35,358 nucleotides of DNA. Source: Acidobacteriota bacterium (GTDB lineage: Bacteria; Acidobacteriota; Terriglobia; Bryobacterales; Bryobacteraceae). Below are positions 8,232-15,347 of this stretch, piece after piece. Under the pieces are notes generated by a model that worked only from the letters and a program-made list of their open reading frames with translations, was not told the DNA's origin and searched no databases. The position numbers and the translations under genes were made by a program. Positions within the stretch are counted from its first letter, which is position 1. Every line of letters begins with the position of its first letter. Location of the stretch: the NCBI GenBank assembly GCA_016213725.1, contig JACQZS010000255.1, positions 1 through 35,358 on the forward strand, written 5' to 3'.

Positions 8232-9814
8232 ACTTCGCGCGCCCCTTGACTGCCTCTGCCGTGGGCCTTCTCGCCCTCGCCCTCGCTCTCGTTTGGGCTT
8301 CGGCCAGTACATTCCAGTTCGATGAGATCTTCACCATTCGCATCGCCGGCCTGCCGGAGACGGCCCGCATGTGGGATGCACTCCGCCACGGCCCCGAGCT
8401 CAATCCCCCCCTCCACTACCTGGCTGTTCGCACCGCCGGGGCGGCCGGTCAGGTTTCCTCCCGAGTCCCCTCTGCGCTGGCCTTCGCCCTCGGCTGTGTC
8501 GCTCTGTGCCTCTTCGTATCACGCCGACTGGGCCCCGCCGCTGGAGCCGTGGCCGGACTCCTCCCTTTGCTGGCCAGCGCTTTCCGCTACGCCTTTGAGG
8601 CCAGGCCGTACGGCATGCTCTTCGGCGCCGCCTGCGTCGCCCTTCTCGCTTGGCAAGGGGCTTCCAGCGACACGGGCCGTGCCCGCTCCGCCTGGCTCGC
8701 ACTGCTCAGCGTGGCTGTCTGTACTGCTCTGCTTAGTCATTGCTACGCCATCCTGATTTACTTGCCGCTACTGGCGGGGGAACTGGTGCGCTGGTACTCC
8801 AGGCGCCGCATAGACTGGCAGATGGCTGCGGCCCTTTTCGTTCCATCCCTGTGCATCCTCACCTACGTCCCGCTCTACTTGAGCAGCCGCGCGATGGCCG
8901 CCAACTCTTGGGCTGCGCCTTCCTTCCGTAGTCTCTGCGGTGCCTACCTGCGGATAGTTCAACCGCTTGCCTGGCCAGTGCTTTGCGCCGCCATCATCTT
9001 TGCGTCCCGGTGGCGGCCTGGCCGGCCCCTTCCAAAACCGGCCGTCTCATCATTCCCTCCCCAGGAATCCGCCGCCGCCGTGGCACTGCTGGCTCTGCCT
9101 TTGGCCGCATTTGCCATGGCGATCGGCGGGACCTCATTCTTCCATCAGCGCTATGTCATCCCCGCAACGGCTGGAGCCGCCATAGTGTTCGCCGCCTTCT
9201 GCGGCCGGCACCAATCCATCGTGCCATCTCTCCTTCTGGCCGCGGCTGCTCTCTCCGGCGCTGCAACTCCGGTTCTCAGCCGCATTAGCAATGTCCCCCC
9301 GCTCCGCTTCATCGCTCCCCCATCCTGCCACCTGAACACCTATGACTTCCCGATCGCCGTAGCCGACGGCATCACGTTTCTGCCTCTCACCTGGTACGCG
9401 GACTCGTCCCTTTTGCCTCGCCTCTATTACCTTCTGGACCGGAGCGCAGCCATCCGCTTCACCAGGAATGACTCCGTCGAACTGGGGCTTGAATCGCTCT
9501 CCCGTCATGTGCCTTTGCAGCTCGCATCCTACTCTGCATTCCTCGAGCTCCACCCCCGCTTCATCTTGCTGGAGAAAACTACCTCGAGATTCTCGTGGCT
9601 CAAACGGCAACTCCTGGCTCAGGGCGCCATCCTGGAACCCATTCCCGGCTGCAACACGGCCGGCAACCCGATGGAGTGGTGGTTGGTTACTCGTCCCGCA
9701 GCACTTCCAGCGGCCTCATCTTCAGAATCCGCAGCGAAGCCAGCCAGCCCGCCGCCACCGCCAGCGCCGTCGTCAGTACGATCGTCACCAGGTTCGGCAG
9801 CAGTTCCGGATTGA
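8228..9814 (+). CDS. GT39/ArnT-like membrane glycosyltransferase with an antisense-derived tail
   Basis: 528 residues from a TTG start at 8228 that overlaps the GT2 stop (TTGA), which suggests translational coupling; a GTG at 8261 is the alternative. About ten membrane helices, the Asp-Glu pair in FQFDEIFTI, NPPLHYL, ARPYGM and FHQRYVIP are typical of GT-C enzymes. It resembles the glycosyltransferase at 5612 in layout but is clearly diverged. The body seems to end at WWLV near 9687; the last 42 residues come from reading the antisense strand of the permease 3' end, giving a Pro/Ser/Ala-rich tail that overlaps the permease gene by 128 bases. It probably uses the lipid-linked sugar made by the GT2 neighbour. 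The acceptor is unknown. Confidence 0.83.
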   Translation: MNFARPLTASAVGLLALALALVWASASTFQFDEIFTIRIAGLPETARMWDALRHGPELNPPLHYLAVRTAGAAGQVSSRVPSALAFALGCVALCLFVSRRLGPAAGAVAGLLPLLASAFRYAFEARPYGMLFGAACVALLAWQGASSDTGRARSAWLALLSVAVCTALLSHCYAILIYLPLLAGELVRWYSRRRIDWQMAAALFVPSLCILTYVPLYLSSRAMAANSWAAPSFRSLCGAYLRIVQPLAWPVLCAAIIFASRWRPGRPLPKPAVSSFPPQESAAAVALLALPLAAFAMAIGGTSFFHQRYVIPATAGAAIVFAAFCGRHQSIVPSLLLAAAALSGAATPVLSRISNVPPLRFIAPPSCHLNTYDFPIAVADGITFLPLTWYADSSLLPRLYYLLDRSAAIRFTRNDSVELGLESLSRHVPLQLASYSAFLELHPRFILLEKTTSRFSWLKRQLLAQGAILEPIPGCNTAGNPMEWWLVTRPAALPAASSSESAAKPASPPPPPAPSSVRSSPGSAAVPD

Positions 9815-12230
9815 ACTTCGCGTCCAGAAACCGCGTCATCAGCGTGCGCGAAAACACCGTCGCCAGCGCCCCGCCCATCAGCCCCGCCACCGCGCCCAGA
9901 ATCGCGAACTCCACCGAAAAGACCGACACCAGAGTGACTCGCCTCGCGCCGATGGTCTTCAGCACCGCGGACTCCCTTGTCCTCCTCAGCCGCGTCCCCG
10001 CCACAGTCGAGGCCAGAATAATCGCCCCGGCCAGAATCGCAAACGCCGAGATGAAGCGGATCACCAGCGCCACCTGGTCCACCACCTCCTGGACGATCCC
10101 CACCACGTCCGCCGCATTGATCACCGTCACCGTCGGGAACCGCTTGTAGGAGTCGCGCTGGAACACCGCCACCTTCTCCGGCGGCAGTCGCAGCGTGCCG
10201 TACCATTGCACGGGAAGCCCGCTGAGCGCGGCCTTGTTGAAGAAGAACTCCTCGTCCGCGCCCTGGCGCACCGATTTCATCCGGTGCACTGCCGCCACGC
10301 GCACTTCGAATTCTCGGCCCGCCGAACTCCAACGGAGTGTGGCGCCTAGGCCAGCCTGCAGGTTCTGCGACGAGTTTTCTGAGATCGAAACCTGAGGCGC
10401 CGCTTCGTCGGCCTTCCACCATCCACCCTGGCGCACTTCGAGATCCTCCGGGATCGAATCCAGCCAGGTCACTTGGCGGGCGAATCCGCGGCCGCGGCGC
10501 TGTCCGTTGGGGAGAGTGATTTGCTGAATCGGAACACCATTCACCTGCAACAGCCGCGCGGGGACCGTCGGCACCAGTTTTGGCGGCACGGCCGCCTCCT
10601 TGCGGGAAGCCAGGAATTGCCTGATCTCGTCAACGTCCTTCGGCGTGATATTGATCAGGAACACGTTGGGCGCGCCCTTCGGCGCCGCGCCCATCACCTC
10701 TCCCAGCAGCGAGTTCTGCACCAGGTAAATGGTCAGCGTGAACATCACCCCGATGCCCAGAGACACCAGCACACTGGCCGCGTGATTGCCCGGCCGGTAG
10801 ATGTTCGCCATCCCATGCCGCACCGCCACCGGCAGCCGCCACGGCGACCGCCGCACCACGCCCCGCAGCACTCTCAGCAGCAGCCACGCGATGCCCGCCA
10901 GAATCAGCAGCGCGCCGCCCAATCCGCCCACGAACCACGCGCCCATGCGAATCGACTCCGCCAGCCACGCCGCCACTCCGCCCAGCCCCGCAAGAATCAC
11001 CAGCCCCGTCACCGCCGCCGGCAACTGCCTCTTCAACCGCACCGCCAGCTTCGGCTTCACCTCCGCCATCTCCCGCCGGAAGATCGCCGCCGGCTTCACC
11101 TGCCGCACCGCCAGCAGAGGCGGAATCGTGAACAGCAACGCCACCAGCGTCCCCGCCGCCATCCCCTCCAGCGCGAATGAAGGGTTCCATGGAATCGACT
11201 GGAACTGGAAATACCTCTGCAACAGCAGCGGGAACAGCCGCTGCACCGCCGCGCCCACCACAATCCCAACCAGCCCGCCTGCCAGTCCGATCAGCACCGT
11301 CTGCAGCGTGTAGATGCGGATCACCTGCGCCGACCGCGCACCCAGGCACTTCAGAATCGCGATCGTGTCCAGCCGCTGCTGGATATGCGAGTGAATCGCC
11401 GTCGCCACGCCCAGCGCACCCACAATCAGGGCGATCATCGACACCAGGCTCAGAAACGTGGTCGAGCGGTCCAGCGCCCGCGTGATGAACGGATGCGTCT
11501 CTCGGTAATCCGTAATCAGAGACTCGGGAAACGCCCTCTTCAGCGAGGCTCGCATCTCACCCACGGCGATGCCCTGCTCCGGCAGCTTCCACAGGAAGCG
11601 GTGCGACGCCCGCGAGCCGAAAATCATCAGGCCCGTCCGCTCCAGTGCCGCGCGCGAGATCAGAATCCGCGGCCCTACGTTCAGCGACCCCGTCATCCGG
11701 TCCGGCTCCAGCCGCACCGTCCCGCACACCCTGAACGTGGCCTCGCCCAACTGCACCTGCGCGCCCTGAGCGATGTTCAGCCGCAGCAGCAGATCATCGG
11801 ATACCGCCATCGCATCCGGCTGCAGCGCCTGCTGCAGCGTCTGCTCGGGCTCCAGCGTCACCTTGCCGTACCACGGATATGTCGACGGATCCACCGCCTT
11901 CACCGACACCAGCACCGGCGGCGCATCGCCCCCGGCCGATAGCATCGAGACCGTCTCCGTGATCCGCGACAGCCGCGCGCCGCGCTTCTCCCACGCCTGG
12001 ATCTCGCTCTCCTGCGCCGGAGTCGCCGCCTGGAACTGCCGGATCAGAAGGTCCGCCGCCATCAGCGTGCGGGCTTCCCGCCGCAGCGCTTCGTGAAACG
12101 CCGCCGAAAAACCGCGCACCCCGGTGAGCGCGCCCACGCCCGCCGCCACGCCGAAGATCACAAACAGGAACTTCGGCGCCGAGGCCCGCGCTTCGCGCCA
12201 CGCCATGCGCCATGCGATGGACGTCTTCAT
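9687..12230 (-). CDS. ybbP: YbbP-type ABC transporter permease (FtsX/MacB superfamily)
   Basis: 847 residues with a leading helix (FLFVIFGVAAGVGALTGV), an extracytoplasmic domain, a first FtsX helix group (about 265-385), two more helices around a short linker, a second outer domain, and a final FtsX group ending in the classic ...RILKMRPLEVLRDE tail. This double-FtsX layout with about ten helices is that of YbbP. Such permeases work with a MacB-like ATPase as mechanotransducers that extract lipophilic molecules rather than channel them. Its ATG overlaps the ATPase stop by four bases. The 3' end is duplicated at 7050-7235 and is overlapped by the convergent glycosyltransferase. Confidence 0.9.
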   Translation of the reverse strand: MKTSIAWRMAWREARASAPKFLFVIFGVAAGVGALTGVRGFSAAFHEALRREARTLMAADLLIRQFQAATPAQESEIQAWEKRGARLSRITETVSMLSAGGDAPPVLVSVKAVDPSTYPWYGKVTLEPEQTLQQALQPDAMAVSDDLLLRLNIAQGAQVQLGEATFRVCGTVRLEPDRMTGSLNVGPRILISRAALERTGLMIFGSRASHRFLWKLPEQGIAVGEMRASLKRAFPESLITDYRETHPFITRALDRSTTFLSLVSMIALIVGALGVATAIHSHIQQRLDTIAILKCLGARSAQVIRIYTLQTVLIGLAGGLVGIVVGAAVQRLFPLLLQRYFQFQSIPWNPSFALEGMAAGTLVALLFTIPPLLAVRQVKPAAIFRREMAEVKPKLAVRLKRQLPAAVTGLVILAGLGGVAAWLAESIRMGAWFVGGLGGALLILAGIAWLLLRVLRGVVRRSPWRLPVAVRHGMANIYRPGNHAASVLVSLGIGVMFTLTIYLVQNSLLGEVMGAAPKGAPNVFLINITPKDVDEIRQFLASRKEAAVPPKLVPTVPARLLQVNGVPIQQITLPNGQRRGRGFARQVTWLDSIPEDLEVRQGGWWKADEAAPQVSISENSSQNLQAGLGATLRWSSAGREFEVRVAAVHRMKSVRQGADEEFFFNKAALSGLPVQWYGTLRLPPEKVAVFQRDSYKRFPTVTVINAADVVGIVQEVVDQVALVIRFISAFAILAGAIILASTVAGTRLRRTRESAVLKTIGARRVTLVSVFSVEFAILGAVAGLMGGALATVFSRTLMTRFLDAKFNPELLPNLVTIVLTTALAVAAGWLASLRILKMRPLEVLRDE
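9688..9872. repeat. Direct repeat, copy B (185 bp)
   Basis: The last 62 codons of the intact permease gene; partner of copy A at 7051-7235. The similarity begins at the permease stop codon and ends abruptly after GCCAGCGCCCC. Confidence 0.95.
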
Positions 12231-12925
12231 GCCGCACTCTTCGCTTCGTCGGAATCGATCACCCCGTCGCGCAGCGTGATCACGCGCGAGGCGTGCGCCG
12301 CCAGGTCGCGGTCGTGTGTCACCAGCACCAGCGTTGCGCCTTCGCTGCGGTTCAGAGTCAGCAGCAGCTCCAACACCTGCCGCCCGTTCACCGAGTCGAG
12401 ATTCCCCGTCGGCTCATCGGCCAATAGCAGTGGCGGTTTCCGCACGAAGGCCCGCGCCAGTGCCACGCGCTGCTGCTCGCCGCCGGAGAGCTGCACGGGA
12501 TAGTGGTCGTTGCGGTCCTTCAGGCCCACCGTCTCCAGCAACTGCCGCGCGCGCCCCAGCGCCTCGTCGCCGCTCTCGCCCGCCAGCTCCGCCGGCAGCA
12601 GGACGTTCTCTTCCGCCGTCAATGTCGGAATGAGTTGGTAACTCTGAAAGACGAATCCGATCTTGCGCCCGCGCAAGTCGGCCATCCGGTCTTCGTCCAG
12701 ACCCGCAATCTCCTCGCCCTCGATCTTGATGGACCCGCCGGTCGGCGTGTCGAGCCCCGCCAGTAATCCCAGCAGTGTCGACTTGCCCGAGCCCGACGCG
12801 CCCATGATGGCGACAAACTCGCCCGCGTGCACGTCGAAGTCGATGCCCTTCAAAATCTCCACGCGATGCGTGCCAGTGTCGATGGAGCGCGTGACCCCGC
12901 GCAGTGAGAGTATCGGTTGGTTCAT
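12227..12925 (-). CDS. ybbA: YbbA-type ABC transporter ATPase (LolD/MacB family)
   Basis: 232 residues. Walker A GASGSGKST (42-50), Q-loop FVFQSYQLIP (91-100), signature LSGGEQQR (146-153), Walker B LLLADEP (166-172) and the switch His in LVTHD are all intact. The FQSYxLIPTLTAxENV wording is typical of the LolD/MacB/YbbA subfamily. The start is set at 12925 where similarity begins (MNQPILSLRGV); GGAGAAGAG lies a little far upstream. It drives the YbbP-type permease next to it by ATP hydrolysis, and stands divergent from the tesA-like gene, the same order as E. coli tesA-ybbA-ybbP. Confidence 0.93.
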   Translation of the reverse strand: MNQPILSLRGVTRSIDTGTHRVEILKGIDFDVHAGEFVAIMGASGSGKSTLLGLLAGLDTPTGGSIKIEGEEIAGLDEDRMADLRGRKIGFVFQSYQLIPTLTAEENVLLPAELAGESGDEALGRARQLLETVGLKDRNDHYPVQLSGGEQQRVALARAFVRKPPLLLADEPTGNLDSVNGRQVLELLLTLNRSEGATLVLVTHDRDLAAHASRVITLRDGVIDSDEAKSAA

Positions 12926-12959
12926 CCGGTGAGCCGCTCTTCTCCTATCATGGCAAGAG

Positions 12960-13634
12960 ATGACGCGATACATTTTGTGCGCCGCCGCCGCGCTCCTGCT
13001 CACAGGTTGCGGCAAGGACAATCCACCCGCCGCCGCCCCTCAGCCCGCGCCCGCCGCCACTCCCGCCAAGGCCGACACCCGCCCCGTCATCCTCGCCTTC
13101 GGCGACAGCCTCACCGCCGGCCACGGCCTGCCCGAAGGCCAGAGCTACGCCGACTTCCTGCAAAAGGACCTCGACGCCCGCGGATACTCCTACCACGTCG
13201 TCAACCAGGGCATCAGCGGCGATACCACCGACGCCGGCGTCAGCCGCCTCGACTCCGCCCTCGCCCTCAAACCTCAATTCGTCATCCTCGAGCTCGGCGC
13301 CAACGACGGCCTCCGTGGACTGCCCATCGAGAAGACCCAGGAGAACCTCGACGCCATGATCGCCGCCTTCCAGGGCGCCGGGGCCAAAGTGGTGCTCTGC
13401 GGCATGACGCTGCCCCGCAACTACGGTCAAAACTACATCAAAAACTTCGAAAAAGTGTTCCAAAACCTCTCGAAAACGCGCAAAACCGCCCTCATTCCGT
13501 TCTTCTTGGAGGGCGTGGCCACCAGGCCGGAGCTGATGCAGGGTGACGCGCTGCACCCCACCGCCGAGGGCTGCCGTCTGGTGGCCCAAACCGTCTTCAA
13601 GCACCTTCAGCCGCTGTTGGGGCGGCCGCAGTAA
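12960..13634 (+). CDS. tesA: TesA-like SGNH/GDSL esterase, predicted lipoprotein
   Basis: 224 residues. The N-terminus is a lipoprotein signal: hydrophobic run, LLTG, then Cys17, followed by a Pro/Ala-rich linker. The SGNH blocks are complete: FGDSLTAG (Ser50), NQGISGDTT (Gly87), ELGANDG (Asn115) and the final DALHP (Asp196, His199). The wording matches TesA, an acyl-CoA thioesterase I/lysophospholipase L1/arylesterase. E. coli TesA is soluble in the periplasm; here the lipobox implies membrane anchoring. It is divergent from the YbbAP transporter with a 34-base gap, so the three products probably work together in lipid or hydrophobic-compound clearance. Confidence 0.9.
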   Translation: MTRYILCAAAALLLTGCGKDNPPAAAPQPAPAATPAKADTRPVILAFGDSLTAGHGLPEGQSYADFLQKDLDARGYSYHVVNQGISGDTTDAGVSRLDSALALKPQFVILELGANDGLRGLPIEKTQENLDAMIAAFQGAGAKVVLCGMTLPRNYGQNYIKNFEKVFQNLSKTRKTALIPFFLEGVATRPELMQGDALHPTAEGCRLVAQTVFKHLQPLLGRPQ

Positions 13635-13680
13635 GCCAACTTTCCTGCGTCTCAGCCGCGCCGGCCGCATCCGAAGAGTC

Positions 13681-14205
13681 ATGCTCCGTAAAACCGCCCT
13701 GCTGGGAGGAATTCTCGCCATGACCGCTTTCGCCGCTAACGTGTACGACTTCACAATGCCCGATATCGACGGCAAACCCTTGGCTTTCAAGAGCCTGCAG
13801 GGCAAAGCCGTGCTCGTCGTGAACGTCGCCAGCAGGTGCGGCTACACCCCGCAGTACGCCGGGCTGGAGACTCTGTACCAGAAGTACAAAGACCGCGGGC
13901 TGGTGATTGTCGGCGTGCCCGCCAACAACTTCGGGGGCCAGGAACCGGGCACCAACGAAGAGATCAAGACGTTCTGCTCCCGCAAGTACAACGTCACTTT
14001 CCCCATGCTTTCAAAGGTTTCCGTGAAGGGCTCGGATATGACTCCGCTGTACGGGTTTCTCACCGCGGCCAAGGGCGGCGACGTGAAGTGGAACTTCACC
14101 AAGTTCCTGGTGGGCAAGGACGGCCAGGTGCTGGGACGCTTTGAGCCGGCCGTCGCTCCGGATGCTGCCGATCTGGCCGCGGCCATCGAGAGCGCCCTGA
14201 AATAG
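13681..14205 (+). CDS. Exported thioredoxin-dependent glutathione peroxidase
   Basis: 174 residues. The Gpx tetrad is present: NVASRCGYT with peroxidatic Cys53 (Cys, not selenocysteine), NNFGGQEPG with Gln87, and WNFTKFLV with Trp137. A second Cys at 99 (TFCSRKY) is at the place of the resolving cysteine of thioredoxin-using enzymes. The N-terminus MLRKTALLGGILAMTAFA looks like a signal peptide, so it probably removes lipid or organic peroxides in the periplasm. The start at 13681 gives the signal peptide; an earlier in-frame start would run inside tesA. It is 46 bases downstream of tesA and may be co-transcribed with it. Confidence 0.92.
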   Translation: MLRKTALLGGILAMTAFAANVYDFTMPDIDGKPLAFKSLQGKAVLVVNVASRCGYTPQYAGLETLYQKYKDRGLVIVGVPANNFGGQEPGTNEEIKTFCSRKYNVTFPMLSKVSVKGSDMTPLYGFLTAAKGGDVKWNFTKFLVGKDGQVLGRFEPAVAPDAADLAAAIESALK

Positions 14206-14238
14206 CTCCCCGGAGGGGGCCAACGATTTGATAACGTA

Positions 14239-14271
14239 GGAGATAGGGCCGCAGTGGCGGCCCGCATCTCC
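14239..14271 (+). promoter_or_regulatory. 5' leader hairpin touching the galE start codon
   Basis: A two-part stem: GGAGAT (14239-14244) pairs with ATCTCC (14266-14271), and GGGCCGC (14246-14252) pairs with GCGGCCC (14257-14263) around an AGTG loop, with a small internal bulge. The hairpin ends one base before the galE ATG at 14273. The only ribosome-site-like GGAG is in the outer left arm, about 30 bases from the ATG. It could bring the site close to the ATG or hide it. It is a poor terminator for the upstream gene because no T-run follows. Confidence 0.55.
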
Positions 14272-14272
14272 C

Positions 14273-15253
14273 ATGGCGAAGATCCTTGTCACCGGGGGCG
14301 CCGGCTACATCGGCTCCCATACCTGCCACCGCTTGCTGGAAGCGGGTCACGACGTCCAGGTGCTGGACGACCTTTCGAAAGGCTTCGCGCACAACGTGCC
14401 CGAAGGCCGCCTCAACGTGGTCAACCTGCACGATGCCGCGGCGATGGATAAGTTGTTCTCCGCGCACGAGTTCGAAGCGGTCATCCACTTCGCTGCGTTC
14501 ATCGCCGTGGGCGAAAGCTCGCGGGAACCGGAGCGCTACTTCCGCAACAACACAGGCGGCTCCCTGGCACTGCTGGACGCCATGAAACGCCACGGCGTGC
14601 GGCGCATCGTGTTCAGTTCGACGGCCGCGGTTTACGGCAACCCGGAAGTAGTTCCAATCCCGGAAAACAGCGCTTGGAAGCCGGTGAACCCATACGGCGA
14701 GTCGAAGCTGATGACAGAGACGACGCTGCGCTGGCTGAGCGAATGCTCCGGCCTGAAGTATGTGGCCCTGCGCTATTTCAATGCCTGCGGCGCCGAGCCG
14801 CGTTACGGGGTGGGCGAGGAGCACGACCCGGAAACTCACCTGATTCCCTTGATTCTAAAAGCGATCCGCAGCGGCAAGCCGGTGACGGTTTTCGGCCAGG
14901 ACTATGCAACGCCGGACGGCACCTGCATCCGCGACTACGTGCATGTGTCGGATCTGGCCGAGGCCCATGTCAAAGCGCTGGACTGGCTGATGGCGGGCGG
15001 CGAAGGCGGGGTCTTCAACGCCGGAACAGGCCATGGTTTCAGTGTCTTGGAGGTAATCCGGGCAGCCGAGGCGGTGACCGGGCAAAAGGTCCCCTACATC
15101 ATGGGCGAGCGCCGCATCGGCGACCCGGCCGTGCTGGTGGCAGATTCGGCCAAGCTACAGAAAACATTGAATTGGATCCCGAAATACGCGACTCTGGAAG
15201 AGATGGTGGCCAGTGCCTGGGCGTTTGAGAGCAGCCACTCGCACGGGGACTGA
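14273..15253 (+). CDS. galE: UDP-glucose 4-epimerase
   Basis: 326 residues, the family's usual length. NAD-binding TGGAGYIG (7-14), SSTAAVYG (Ser116/Thr117), the catalytic YGESK (Tyr141, Lys145), RYFNACGA and the substrate-site signature TPDGTCIRDYVHVSDLA are typical of GalE. It interconverts UDP-glucose and UDP-galactose (or the GlcNAc/GalNAc pair) for surface polysaccharides. It stands 67 bases after the peroxidase gene, with an unusual hairpin against its start codon. Codons end mostly in G/C with G favoured, unlike the C-rich plus-strand genes left of 13.6 kb. Confidence 0.95.
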   Translation: MAKILVTGGAGYIGSHTCHRLLEAGHDVQVLDDLSKGFAHNVPEGRLNVVNLHDAAAMDKLFSAHEFEAVIHFAAFIAVGESSREPERYFRNNTGGSLALLDAMKRHGVRRIVFSSTAAVYGNPEVVPIPENSAWKPVNPYGESKLMTETTLRWLSECSGLKYVALRYFNACGAEPRYGVGEEHDPETHLIPLILKAIRSGKPVTVFGQDYATPDGTCIRDYVHVSDLAEAHVKALDWLMAGGEGGVFNAGTGHGFSVLEVIRAAEAVTGQKVPYIMGERRIGDPAVLVADSAKLQKTLNWIPKYATLEEMVASAWAFESSHSHGD

Positions 15254-15347
15254 ACTCCCCAGCCCTTGCTGTAACCTAGAGTGCCCGGCAGTGCGCCTTT
15301 TTCTGTGTTGGCGCGTCTAAGAACGAAGAAAGGCTAAGTCTGTCTCC

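Noticed and set aside
7051..9872. Insertion sequence or composite transposon bounded by the 185-bp repeats
   Set aside because: The repeats are permease coding sequence, not IS ends; no transposase or terminal inverted repeats are present.
14206..14272. Riboswitch upstream of galE
   Set aside because: Only a single hairpin is visible; the 67-base leader is too short and matches no riboswitch class I know.
13500..14300. Replication origin suggested by the skew switch
   Set aside because: No DnaA boxes, AT-rich unwinding region or dnaA/dnaN/parAB genes nearby.
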